Assembly: GCA_018873225.1 (NCBI GenBank)
Contig: JAEILZ010000004.1
Coordinates: 3,038,001-3,102,000 of the forward strand
Reading direction: 5' to 3'
Source: [Phialemoniopsis] sp. UDSM-2020
Lineage: Eukaryota; Ascomycota; Sordariomycetes; Thyridiales; Thyridiaceae
DNA length: 64,000 nt
Shown: one piece after another, positions 29,835 to 41,456 of the stretch
Numbering within the stretch: the first letter of the stretch is position 1
Layout of the letters: every line of letters starts with the position of its first letter
Notes under the pieces: model-generated
The model's database searches: none
Told to the model about the DNA's origin: nothing
Seen by the model: only the letters and a program-made list of their open reading frames with translations
Translations under genes and position numbers: made by a program

Positions 29835-31596
29835 GTCTGCATCACGGTGCAAGTGGCCTAACAAAGTGATGATCGAAAACTTCGAAGGGAAGAGCGTCCA
29901 ATTGAAGGACGGGTGTTACGAAGATAAGAAAATGCAAAGCCGCGAAGGATGTGGTCCGACCTTCCAGGGGCCGACGTCGCATAATTGGCCTTCTCGGACC
30001 TCACTGAATCTAGTGCTTACTTTCGTAGCCTGAATCCTCTCAGCCTTGAATATGAAGGATCTGCTCTAAAACGTCGGCGGCCGCCCCAGCCAAACGACCA
30101 CTTTGACCGATTCAGGATTAGGGTGAGCGCTAACCAGGTCTAGCGAAGTAACAAGGATCTCTTTCAGTGTGATGCTATCGGTCTGCCAAACTGAAGGAAC
30201 AGGAATGCTATCGAAACTCAATGGATCGATGCAGATGCTGCACATCTTTCTTTTGCAGTTACAGAAAAGAGACGGCGGCCTTTCTGCTGAGAGTGTTCGA
30301 TATCCAGGACGTAGAAGTGATGTGAGACATGCAGCCATTATTTGTGAACATCGAAAGTACTGGTCCTTGTTGCCGGCTGAGTACTGCGTGAACTGTTTCA
30401 ATCGAAGGATGGTTACTCTGGTTTAGTTCCACTGAAATTGCTCGAGCCTGACCTAAGTCATGATCGAATACCGGTTTCCTAGAGCAGAAGGGGCCTGTAT
30501 TCCCTTGTGTATCGTAGAAATATTCCTAGTCTTGTGTCAAGTGAAGGGAGAATGTGGCCCCTGTCCGTCAAATACCAGGCCCTTTATCTGTGCAGCCCGT
30601 TCCGATATTTCGGGATGCCTACTGTCCAAGATAGAATTGTTTGGCCGAGTAACTGAATGTATGCAGTGCTTAGTGCCATGGTTTAGAAATTCTTTGGCGT
30701 CATGCTGGTGCAGGCTTTCTCTCCTGCAGGCCTGAAATCCATCTTATTGATCGTTGGTTCTGTGTAGCAGATCGAATTGAGTTCTTCACCCTGACGAAAG
30801 ACGCTGCCGCCGAATGATATCTGAGTTGCTGTGCTAGCCATTCATCCAGACAGCTCCTCGTGCCGAGCGTGAAGTTGGGTGCGATCTTAGCTACTGATAT
30901 GGTGTCGCGAGTCGACTGGCCTACCGAAAGTACATCATCCATGGATAAAAGTGCCCTATAATATTACATTCTAACTGGAGGCGCCTCTGAAGAGTGGATT
31001 TACTACAGACTCCGCTTTCTGAGCCCAGTGCGCTCTAGGACTGTCCCGTCTGTGGGAGGACAGGCTTGCACCACGTGGACCAGTCCAGATGATTTTTAGC
31101 CTTCTCACCACCCCTCACAACGCCTCCTTGTGCGCACGTGACTTGATGGGAGTACATGCGCTACAGCTTTTCACTGGCCACAGGAGGCTTGTTTACTCCA
31201 AAAGGAGTCCAATCAGCTGGCGCAGTGTGCATTGCCCTCATGAGGAGGATTGAAAAAATTGAAGCTGTTAGAATAGACAAGCTGTTGATTGGCCCGAAGT
31301 GACGTGACATGCCCCGCGGTAGTGCACGTGCCACCTAGCTCGCGTAGAGGAGCGCAGACGCGACCGCGACAGGAGGCGCAGCTGTCGATCAGTCAGCTGC
31401 CGTCTTCGACGTCCACAGGGTTTGTCAGTGTTGTGGCATCACCTTACTCAACACTTTAGTGAATATGAACAATCATTTGATAGATGTGGCAGTCCCCAAT
31501 GATCAGAACTTGCATGAGTCCATGCTTATCTATCTATCTGTGCTGCTGGTATGTGAACGGGGCAGCGTCTCCTTCTCTGGTTTCCACACAATCAAC
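29835..31596. other. Gene-free region with a CACGTG cluster
   Basis: About 1.76 kb between the P450 promoter and the 3' end of the NACHT gene. It has no credible gene; a cysteine-rich 91-codon ORF at 30460 was rejected. Three CACGTG hexamers (31072, 31135, 31325) and TGACGTGAC near 31300 sit within 260 bases. Confidence 0.5.
31072..31330. promoter_or_regulatory. Cluster of three CACGTG (E-box/bZIP-type) sites
   Basis: CACGTG at 31072-31077, 31135-31140 and 31325-31330. These are sites for bHLH (Cbf1/Pho4-like) or some bZIP factors. They lie far from any annotated start, so an unannotated transcript or chance is possible. Confidence 0.35.
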
Positions 31597-34500
31597 TCAG
31601 TTGCCTTCCCCTGCACCATAGTATCTTTCCATATCAAAGTATCTCTCTAGAAACTCCTGCCATATTTCATCAGATAAGTTCGAGGCGGGGTTGTTTTCCA
31701 AGCCGTCCGGATCCATTACCTCGCTGCCCTGGTCCGAGGATTGGTCAAGTTTTCCTAATTCTGCCAGAAAGGGTGCTATGCATTGTCGACCATGCAGGCT
31801 TTGGTAATGTTCCCGAAGCTTGTCCTCCCGGGAGAATGTTTTCTTACATCCCCAGCCAATGCCAGTCTCGCGGACCCCCGAGCAAACGAATTCCCTAGTA
31901 GATGAATGGATAGCTTCGTGTCTAACACAGTCGCCGTGCCGTATAAAGGACCGCTTGCAAATGGAACAACAGAAGGGCTTTGAGTTGGTGTGTGTTCTGA
32001 TGTGAGCCTTCTGATTATGGCGTCTGGTGAATGTCTTGGGACAGTTCGGGCATTTAAACACAGCTGTAGACTTCTTCCTCTGGCTTTCTTTTCGTTCTTT
32101 TGGTGGAGTGGGAAACTCGATATGGCTCGCGGCATCTAAACCATGATATGAGAAAAGGTGTGTTTGAAGAGCTGCTTCTGATATGAATCCAATGAAAAGC
32201 ATTTCGCATCCGGGAATCCCGCAATTGTATGGCCTATCATGCTTATTGTTGTGCCGATCCAGCTCTAATTTAGTACCGAACCCGTCGAAAAATCGAAGAC
32301 AATTGATTCTGTCGCACTTGTAATGTTTGGCACCATACAGCTCTTCGATTTGTTTCCGATAAGACGTCCCGGATGACGAAGATTGCAGTCTTTCTTGAAG
32401 CGCTCGTATCGATTGCGTGATTGCACCGAGATTAAGGAGTTCCTCCTGCGATGGTCCTTTGCTCCAAACATTGAGCTGCCTACGTGCTGAGTAGAGTGCC
32501 TCACAAAGTTTCTCAAAACACTCCAGGTCTTGAAAGACCTGTAGCTTTGTTTTCAGACTCTCCGGGACGACTACTCTCGTGGCTTTGAGTGACCAATGCG
32601 ACTCAATAAAAGTGCCAACATATTCCCCCACATCATCAAGCTCATCGATGGATTGGATACTGTCAGCAATGGACTGTACGTGAAGGGACCATGTTGCTGA
32701 AGCATAGTCGAACAATGAGAAGTATCCTTGACCAAACAAATCCAACAACTTGGACTCATCAAGCCCGCCAGTACATGCGGGCTTACTTAGATAGGCCAGC
32801 AACAGCTTCGTAACCTCGAACTCTGCATCACGCAACTCAACTTGCTTGCTCTTGACTAGATATCTAATCCAGTCAGTCGTAAAGTCTGCAATTCACGCAA
32901 GGTTACTTACTCTTTTGCGGTAGGATGGATCAACTGAACAGTACCGTCACTATGTCGTTCGACCAGAGACATACACAAGTCGAGCGGGTCATCTCGGAGT
33001 TTGCGAGCATCATAGTTGATAGGAGTTTCTTCATCGTCCTCATCGAACGCGAAGGACCCTTGTATCTCGTACCACCTCAGGGGCCTTTTTGCACAGACCA
33101 AAAGATTCAGCAAACGCAAAATACATTTGATCCGCAACTCAGAGGTCACATCTTTGCCAATTATGTCGTCGAGTATTCTTTGGTAGCTAAGTACATGTCA
33201 GCCAATCGCATGGGCTTACCAAGCTGGTCACCTACAGTTGTCCAATTTCCTTAGGAAACTGTGTTTCCGTGATGCTTTCAAGAAGATCTTGGCGCCTAAT
33301 TTGCTGATGCAAATATCGTATTACGAGCTTTGCGTAGAGAAACATATCTGTACGGACTGTAAGCAATTCGTGCGAGATACGATTCTCAATTTGACAGACC
33401 TTTTGTCGCTGCGAAAATCATTTCTCTTAGGGGATACTCTTGGGGATCTAGCCTTCCGTGTTTTGCCTCTATCTTCCGCATGCCAAGGTTGATGTACCTC
33501 TTGATATCAGGTGCGATACTAGTCAGGCTCATCTTGATTGCAGGAAGGAGGCCGAGGTCCTTCTTCGCAATTCCATCCTCCCGGCTCGCGAAGAGACATC
33601 TCAATTTGTCGGCTTGGCTGTTTGGGCCTTTGGAGGCTATCTCGCAGAACCAAGAGCAAATCGATTTGCGCTCCTCTCTTTTACACTCATCAATTCCATC
33701 GAGCACAATGTAGGTGATACCCTCCGAGTCGAGAGCCACCTCGAGGAGCTCTCTTGCCATTTGTGGTTTGTGTAGAACGACTTCGCCACTCTTGAGGTTT
33801 CCCTTTTCATAAAGTTGTTGAACAAGATGTTCATTGTCTTCAAGGCACTGACGAATGAGACCCTTAGCTACCGACACGAACGTATTCCTGTTATCATCGT
33901 CGCCGTTGCAGTAGAAGTATAACACTCTACTCAGTCCGTCTCTCCCGACATTGCGTAAATGTTCGATAACGGTCGATGCAAGGACTGTCTTTCCTTTACA
34001 CCATGTCAGCTCACTATATGACTAGGTGTGGAGAATAATTGTTCAGGCTCTGAATTACCTGCGCCAACAATGCCGTGCAACCAAAGCAGAGGAGATTGGC
34101 AGAAATCTCGATCTGCCCAGTTTTTGAAGTCGATGCTGTCAAGTAACCATTGCCCCGACCCAGGACACTCCTCTTTAGCCTGTAAACATTTGGAGTGCTG
34201 AATATTCGCGTCATAGCATGAAAGCCATCGAACCACCTCAGCGAAATTCCCACGGAGCGTTTCGTTCTTCATTTTTTCGAATTCGGACTCGAGCTTCTGT
34301 CGAAAATAACGTGCCTCACGGAACTCGGAGATAGATGCTTGCGATTCAATGAGGTGCTTGTGTCGCTCCATTTTCTGCTTCAACTCTCTGAGCTTGATTA
34401 ACACACCACTCCAGACGGCACTAAACATCTTCTTCCAAGCTATGTAATAAACCAAACGATTAGTTCAAGCTATTTTGAGAGGACGGGCAATTGCAAACGC

Positions 34501-35159
34501 ACTGGACTTCCGGAAATGTTTCACGGCAGTCCCATGAAATTCGAGAATATCCTTATACATGAGCGACAGTGTACTCTTCATGTAATCGTCGGCGTCAAAC
34601 AAATGCACGTATGCCTCAAACTGGGGAAGAAGCTCTCCAATCTCAGCATATGCGTTGAGCAAGGAATTAAATGCTTCTGAAAAGTTTGAGGCAGCCTATT
34701 AGACAAGACGAGTTCAGCCAAGCCCTAGCTTCCACATGGTAGAAGAACTCACAAGCAACATGAATTTCATCGGCCCCTACGAGCATTCGCTCAGATTGTT
34801 AGACTGAGAGAAAAAAACAGGTAAACACGGTAAAAAGCTGTAAGGAGACTGACCCAAATGAATGCAAGAAACTCGGAGACAATGGGTGCATTTAGGAAGA
34901 CCTCGATGACTTTGCCATATGACTCCATATTGACGATAAACACCTCCAGTCGCCTCATGTACAACTGTCTATTGCCTGCCAATTGCTTCTGTTCAATATC
35001 GGCAATAACTTTCTTGACATCTTCGATGGTCGTTCCCTCGAAGCCTGCCAATTCTGACCTGCTCAGACCCGGCGTGAATCTGAATGAACGTAGAAAAGCA
35101 TCGAAATCCGCTTTCAATCCAGAGGAAGTCGATTGGCTCGACCCAACACTGGAAGCCAT
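31597..35159 (-). CDS. NLR-like STAND protein: DUF7708-like N-terminus, NACHT, C-terminal C2H2 zinc fingers
   Basis: Predicted 1050 residues, complement(join(31597..32863,32911..33186,33236..33347,33400..33993,34059..34439,34503..34695,34753..34776,34854..35159)); all eight exons are in phase, one only 24 nt. The N-terminal 175 residues match the helical DUF7708-type leader of fungal NACHT proteins (RRLEVFIVNMESYGKVIEVF, FIWGPMKFMLL). A coiled segment and the NACHT domain follow: Walker A GIVGAGKTVLAS at about 296-307 (interrupted by an intron) and Walker B YIVLDGIDEC at about 396-405, then KDMFLYAKLV and a winged-helix region. Instead of ankyrin or WD repeats, residues about 810-1000 hold several C2H2 zinc fingers (e.g. 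FKCPNCPKTFTRRHNQKAH, FCCSICKRSFIRHGDC). An upstream in-frame ATG at 35231 would add 24 residues. It is divergent from the SNF2 gene. Confidence 0.88.
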
Positions 35160-35534
35160 TTGGGGGAATGGAATGATTAAAAGGTTGAGAAAGGGCTCAC
35201 ATGTCTGGTCAAGGTAGAAATCCTCAGTCATGAAGCGACTGCCTGGCAGAGACAGGTTCCAGGCTGCCCCTCACACGTGCAGCGTCGGAGCGACCGTTCC
35301 CAACCAGGCTTGGCAGGCAAGCCACGTCGATGCTTTTTGGCCGGTAACCGCCGTCTTACCACGAGTACGCCTTGCTCGCCTGCATGATATGTCTTCTGAC
35401 CGTAGCTGCGTAAGCACAACCTGTCTGATGGAAAATTGGAGCCACGTGACTCAGCCTTTCTCAAACAAAGATTACTTGTGCCCATACTTTCACATCCGGG
35501 ATGAGTTCGAAAGGTCCCAAGATGAAAAGGTGCA
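35160..35534. promoter_or_regulatory. Short bidirectional promoter, NACHT gene / SNF2 gene
   Basis: Only 375 bases separate the two ATGs (303 if the upstream NACHT start is used), so both genes are probably driven from one region. CCACGTGAC lies at about 35443-35451. No other element was recognised. Confidence 0.55.
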
Positions 35535-38500
35535 ATGCCAATGAAACGACCGAGAGAAGACGATAATGGAGGAGGCTCTCGCTTTAGCCCTCCCTCCTTC
35601 AGCCCTTCCAGAAAGCAAAGGTTGTCTCGCCAGAGTCACCAAAGCTTGGAGGATCCGCATAGGCGTCAGACTCCGAGCTCAGTCAGTTTTTCGGCCACAG
35701 TTTCAGAGCGCAACGAAGATAACTTGGCCTCGGAGCCTAGTAATACGGAGGTGGTCTGCTTTGGGACAGTAGGTATCTTTTCTGCAGTATATCCATCTTT
35801 ATTGACGGGTAATGGTCCATGCGCTGACACAATAAGATCGAAAATATCCAGGTTCTGGTGGAGATCAAGGCTCTGCTGGCTTTGAAGCAAGACACCAATA
35901 CCACCTTCACTCCCAATGACAACGGAGCTTTGATGAGGCTATTTATTTTGGAATTCCAGGAGTCTCATTGTACAGTTAAGACAAACGAAATGGAACATTT
36001 TGGGCTGCTAGAAGGAAAGGCTCAAAAGTACTTCTACTTACTCAAACAGGAGCACTCCAGTCTACGTTTTGAAGGCGTCCTAGACGAGTCACGCTGGATT
36101 GAGCTCCTTGGCGAAGCACACAAGTCCAAGCGGTCCCAAAGGCGGCTCAGCATCATGGTGGATGTGTTTGGTGCGCGGCATTGTTCGGACGTTGTCGCCA
36201 AAACTCTCGGAAGGGGTAATTTGTTCTTGCAGAAGCCGCAACGGTTGACTTCTCTTCCCTACGAAAACCCCCAGTGTCTTCAGGTACTTCAAACTCCGTG
36301 TAGTGATCCTCCCAGCCAGCCTTCCGCTACTATGAGTAGTCATGGAGAAATCCCAAACCAACGAACGATTTTGTCTGCATGTACCAAAGATCAGAACGAT
36401 ACTAGTCTGGAGAGAATCTTCAATGAACTTCCGTCAAAGGATATCATCCAAGAAGCTTTTATCGATCACAGGGTGTTGACGAGGTTGCTTCCGTAAGAGT
36501 CACCACTAAACCTTGTGGGATCATAGACTGATGTTTCCAAGGCATCAAAGAGTTGCGCTGAGCTTCATTACACGAAGAGAACGTCTCGGTCCTGATAGCG
36601 ACACCTCTCTCTGGGAGGAAATTCAATCGGATGAGGATAGGACTGTGTAAGTGCGATATGGATGTGACAAGTGCTAAGTCTTGTTGCTAAAAGCGGGCTT
36701 CAAGGTATCGACACAAAATCACAGGCACTAAATGCCGAGAGAGAAAAGACTTACCTGGTGGCATCTTGGCCGACGACATGGGACTGGGTAAAAGTCTTAC
36801 CATGATAGCCGCCATATTAGCATCGTCCTGCACTGCATTTGCCTATGCCAACACAATATCACTGGTACACCCTTCAGAGTCGACTATGCATTCGGAGGAA
36901 CGAAGACTGTACCTGAAGACCACACTGGTAATAGTGCCTTCCGATTGTAATTCTCCTTACCCCAACAATATTGGCTCGGGGAACTAACATGTGATAGTGC
37001 TGATGTCCAATTGGGTAGAGGAGATTGAGTCGTAAGATCCAGACCAGAATCAAAATCGAACTTGACTAACTTGCTGTAGGCATACCTCAACCGGTGCCAT
37101 CAAGTACTGCAGGTACCACGGAAAGCATCGTCAAAGTGATCTGGCATACCTCGGAGAGTATGACATTGTGTTTACTACGTATGGTACGATTGCTGCCGAT
37201 GCTAGCAAGACCTGCCAAACGCTAAGCAACGGCTGTTGGTATCGTATCATTCTGGACGAAGGTAAGTTAATAACCCTACTGCATCGGACATAGAACTCAC
37301 AAGCTGTCGCAGCTCATATTGTTCGAAACTGGTCTACAAAGCAATTCGCCGCAGTTGCGAACATCAAGGCACACATCAAATGGTGTATTACCGGCACACC
37401 AATACAAAACAAACTCGACGACCTCGGCGCACTTATCAAATTTCTCAAAGTACCGATTCTAGAGCAGCCAAGCGCATTCAACAAGCACATCACTCTCGAG
37501 GCGAGACTGGGCAATTTCGCGAACCTAGGTTTATTGCTTGGATCAATCTGTTTAAGGCGTCAACAGTCTGCAGTGCTACATTACCGCGCGGTTGAAACCG
37601 TGCTCCGCCCCAAGTTGACTCAAGAAGAGGAAAACTACCACCGCAGTCTTTCGGTGCGGTGCGAGGAAGCTCTCAAGCAGACAGTCCGGCAGAAGAGCTC
37701 ATATGCGTCGCATAAACATGTTCTGGAGAGAATCTTGAGACTACGCGAATTCTGTAATGGAATCGTATGCGAGTCGTCCGATACTCCGGATGCGCTCTTC
37801 AGCGAATTACAGACGTGGGGCCAAGGACAAGTGCAGTGCCAATATTGCTTGGCAGAAGTCATGACTTTCGATGCAGATGATCATGGTAAACGTCCCAAGA
37901 TATCCGACTGTAACCGAGTGATATGCTCTGACCTTGCATGTAGTCAGAGATTCGATGCAGAAATGACGAAAAGTCACAGTGAACAACTGTGTACATTCTG
38001 TGACAAACGGCACCGGTTGGGAGACAAGCTTACCAAGCTGCCCGAAAGTCCAATGGGAAAGGTGTCTACTCGATGCTCTACCAAGATGGACGAGCTCCTA
38101 AAGGATGTTAGGATGCACATCGAACAAGATAAGTGGTAATGGCCTCATGCTTGATACTTAATTAATTCAGAATACGCGGCTCATTTGTGAACAGCGTCAT
38201 CTTCTCTGCGTGGAAGCGAAGTCTTGACATCATCGAGTCGCTCTTCACAGAGCACGGAATCTCATACTGCAGGGTCGACGGATCAGTATCAACATCCAGA
38301 AAGCGCAAGGAGATCCTGCACAGGTTCCAACAAGATGGAAGTCTTCGGGTGTTGATCATGACGCTTGGGACTGGAGCAGTCGGGTAAGTCCAAGCATTAA
38401 TCCCGCTGTCCTGACCAGAAACTTTGAGTCTCTAACAAGTGTGCGCAAACTAGCCTGAACAGTATCTCGGTCGCCAGTCGTATTTACCTTCTCGAACCTC

Positions 38501-38760
38501 AATGGAATCCTTCGGTCGAACGACAGGCTATTGGGAGGATCCTGCGCCTGGGTCAGAAAGAGGACAAAGTGCATGTTGTCCGCTTTGTGATGAAAGGAAG
38601 CTTCGAAGAGGTCATTTTTGCCGGCAACCCCAATACAGTCATCAGAGCAGCACAGCTAACCAAAATGTAGATGGTCGAAAAGTGTGCGAAAGACAAACTC
38701 TCCCTAGCCACTCGGGGATTTAGTGTCACGGATTACTTGAAGGAGCATTGGTTAGAATAA
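35535..38760 (+). CDS. SNF2-family ATPase, RAD5/RAD16-like
   Basis: DNA-dependent ATPase, join(35535..35768,35852..36492,36542..36646,36705..36946,36998..37031,37080..37261,37313..38135,38195..38383,38454..38610,38671..38760), 898 residues. Motif I is LADDMGLGKS at about 348-357, the DEAH box spans an intron (DE|AH, about 478-481), then ITGTPIQNKLDDL; the helicase-C part has VIFSAWKRSLD, CRVDGSVS, LNSISVASRI, LEPQWNPSVERQAIGRI and LGQ. Between the lobes a cysteine cluster (CQYC...DCNRVICSDLAC...CTFC) sits where RAD5/RAD16 proteins carry a RING; the central His is not obvious, so ubiquitin-ligase activity is doubtful. The last intron uses a weak donor (GTCATT); without it the protein ends 19 codons later at 38670. 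It could act in repair or chromatin silencing. Confidence 0.87.
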
Positions 38761-38976
38761 CGTGTGTTTTCTAGTACTAGCCATGATCTCAAATCTTGAC
38801 GGATGAATTGTTGAGACAATAACAGCCGGGATTCATTGCTGCTCATTCGACTTTACGTCCCTTGCGGTGTCGTTGCTCAGTGTTCGGACCATATCATTGC
38901 ATGATGTGACGGAGCTTTCAGTGCACGCCATCACCGAGGCGCGCTAAACCTTTCCTAGTGTTTCCCAGCACTACTT

Positions 38977-40184
38977 ATGGCCAGAAGCTCGCACGTCATC
39001 CACACACGTCGCTTCTGCTTCGCAGCGCGGCGCGCGAGGACACCCAGTAACTACGCCATGTCGGCCTCGGAGAGTTTCACCACAATTCCCCGCATCGACC
39101 TCTCCCTCGCGGACGATGCCAAGACCCAGCCGCGTCTCCTTGCCGACCTCCACCACGCGCTGACCAAGGTCGGATTCCTGTACGTCGAGAACCACGGCGT
39201 GCCGCAAGATGCCGTGTCTGCCCTGGTAGATGCGCTCCCCACCCTCTTCAGCCTCCCCGGCGAGGCCAAGGAGGAGGTTGCACTCACCAAGTCGCCCCAT
39301 TTTCTGGGCTACAGCGCGGACGGAAGCGAGACCACTGCGGGGAAGGCTGATCGCCGGGAGCAGTTCGAGTTCGCCAATGAGTTGATAGCTACTTGGGCTG
39401 ATGGAGCACCTATTAGCGAGCGGCTAAGAGGTCCCAATCCAGTACGTTTATGATTTGTTCCGTGATGTTGAACATGATCGCTGACCTATGCCAGTGGCCT
39501 CCGGCTTACCCGGCCATCCGTCCTATCGTTGAGAAGTACATCCAAGAGATGACGAGCCTTGGGGAGCGGTTCTTACACCTAGTCGCCAAGGCCCTGTCGC
39601 TACCACAGGACACATTCCTTCCATTCCTCTCAGATCAACATCGCTTGAAGCTGGTACACTATCCTGCCCTGGCTGCAGGAGAAGCTGGAAGTCAAGGAGT
39701 CGGCCCACACAAAGACTCCTCCGGCTGGTGGACATTCCTTCTTCAAGCATCCCCACCACATGTCAAAGGACTACAAGTATTGAATAAGAGCGGTGATTGG
39801 GTGGATGTGCCCGTCGTTCCGGGCTCATTCGTGGTCAACATCGGGCAGGCGTTCGAAGTTGTCACCAATGGAGTCTGCAAGGCGACAACGCACCGCGTGC
39901 TTGGAGGATCTCTGGAACGATTCAGTGTCCCATTCTTTCAGGGCGTCAGACGGGACCTTACAAAAGCGGAGGCTATTGGGACGTTGAAAGAGCATTTCGA
40001 GAGTCCAGAGTTCCGGACCGGCTCAGTTGAGTCAGACGAAGGCCGATCCATCGACTCTGCGTTTCTACGAGGCAAGTACGATACATGGGGCGAGAGCCAA
40101 CTGCGCACAAAGATCCGGAGTCATCGGGATGTGGGACAGAAGTTTTATGCAGATGTGCTTGACAAGTATATTAATGACGCTTAA
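38977..40184 (+). CDS. 2-oxoglutarate/Fe(II)-dependent oxygenase, isopenicillin N synthase-like (first of a pair)
   Basis: Two exons, join(38977..39441,39495..40184), 384 residues from the upstream ATG or 357 from the ATG at 39058. The DIOX_N part (RIDLSLADD, VGFLYVENHGVP) precedes the jelly-roll core. Iron ligands are H227 and D229 (GPHKDSSG) and H288 (ATTHRV), with the 2-oxoglutarate arginine in RFSVPFF. The 27 residues before the second Met are Arg/Ser-rich without acids (MARSSHVIHTRRFCFAARRA), like a mitochondrial presequence, so alternative starts could give two locations. The ATG at 39058 has the better context (CGCCATGTC). The reaction is unknown; relatives perform hydroxylation or ring closure in small-molecule pathways. 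It faces a second member tail to tail. Confidence 0.9.
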
Positions 40185-40265
40185 AATATACAAATTCGAA
40201 AGCTTGAACAAAGTGACCTGAGTACATCCCTCCGCCAATGGCTTTTACACTCCATGGCTATCCCA

Positions 40266-41456
40266 TTAGTCGTAATATTTGGCCTTTACACCCTTGATAA
40301 TCTCTTGCTCCTTGATTTCACTCCTGGCCTGGGCGTTGTTCTTGTTCACTCCAGATCTCACGCGTGCCTTGACCCATTCGCCAGCCGTAATACCGACAGC
40401 CGACTGCGTCTCCGCATCCGGCTCGTAGCCAAGCTTCGTAAGGACGGTGCTCTCAATAGGCCTCAGCTCTAGGTCGTCCTCTGGACGCAAGAAGTAGAGG
40501 AGGCCAAGACGGTCGACATTAGACTGATCCGGAGGAGGCGCTACTACACGATGAACACTGCTCTTCAGGAACCCGTTGGTGAGGAACTGCAATGCGTCGG
40601 CCACATTGACCGTGATGCTGCCGTCGTACGGCTTGACCCACTTCCAGCTACCGTCGTTACTCTTAACCTGCAGCGCCGCCACGGGCTGTCGGAACAGCAG
40701 TGTCAGGCTGCCAAAGTCGGTATGGCCCTTGACCCAGACGTTGTCGAGCTTGGCGTTGGTCTCGGCGTCGCGCCGGTGGTACTTCATGTACCGCAGGTGG
40801 CAGTCCGAGGGCGCGTCGTCGTACCGGTGACGCGACGTGAAGAAGTCCTCGGGCAGCTCGAGGATGATGGCGAACAGCGTCAGGAGCTTGCCCGCGACGT
40901 TGTGGTGGATGTGCCGGGCGAAGCGCTCGATCTCGGGCCGGTTCTCGTTGATGACCTCTGGGTGCGGGCGCTCAAAGTGCGGGATGAACTTGGGGATGTT
41001 GTAGATCTCGGTGTTGTCAAAGATGCCTGGGGCGACCTCGCGGAGGCCCAGGGGCTTGTAGCCGTTGTACCCGCCATTCTCGAGGTCGGCGCGGTACTTA
41101 ATCTTCTCATCTGTGGGCAACTCAAAGACCGACTTGCCAATGGCAAACTGGCGGTCGACCTCCTCCTGGGTCAGGCCGAAGTTGATAATGTAGAAGAAGC
41201 CAATGGTCTGAAGGGCATTGAACAGCTGCTTGGCTAGAGCCTCCTTGCCGCCTGGCTGGTCAAATGTGGAGAGGTCCAGGGTAACCAGGTCCGCCCAGTC
41301 CACTAACAAGGATTGCTGTTAGCTTTCGGTGTTCATAAGGTAGACGCTATGCAATGCTCACTTACACTGATGCTTGGTTTCAGGGACTTGCTTATACTGT
41401 AAAGAAGCCTTGCTTCCCAATGGCACGGGGACGGGTTGTTGCACTGCGGCTGCCAT
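40266..41456 (-). CDS. 2-oxoglutarate/Fe(II)-dependent oxygenase, isopenicillin N synthase-like (second of a pair)
   Basis: Two exons, complement(join(40266..41302,41366..41456)), 375 residues. The first exon supplies a 30-residue tail (MAAAVQQPVPVPLGSKASLQ) and the splice gives KHQLDWADLVTLDLS. The N-domain GFFYIINFGL is typical. The iron facial triad is H224 and D226 (KGHTDFGSL) and H281 (SSVHRVV), with the 2-oxoglutarate arginine near 295 (VDRLGLLYF). It is only distantly similar to its neighbour, so this is not a recent duplication. The 3' ends of the two genes are just 81 bases apart. It is divergent from the Dal5-like transporter at 42390. Function not assignable. Confidence 0.9.

Noticed and set aside
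30460..30735. Cysteine-rich 91-codon ORF
   Set aside because: No signal peptide, no pattern in the cysteines and no promoter context; judged a chance ORF.
1..31596. Reading the TRI12-like pump, P450 and neighbours as a mycotoxin biosynthetic cluster
   Set aside because: No polyketide synthase, NRPS or terpene synthase is present in the window, and the pump and P450 are 25 kb apart with unrelated genes between.
40266..41456. Second oxygenase as a recent tandem duplicate of the first
   Set aside because: The two proteins share only the family motifs, differ in intron position and in most residues, and point in opposite directions.
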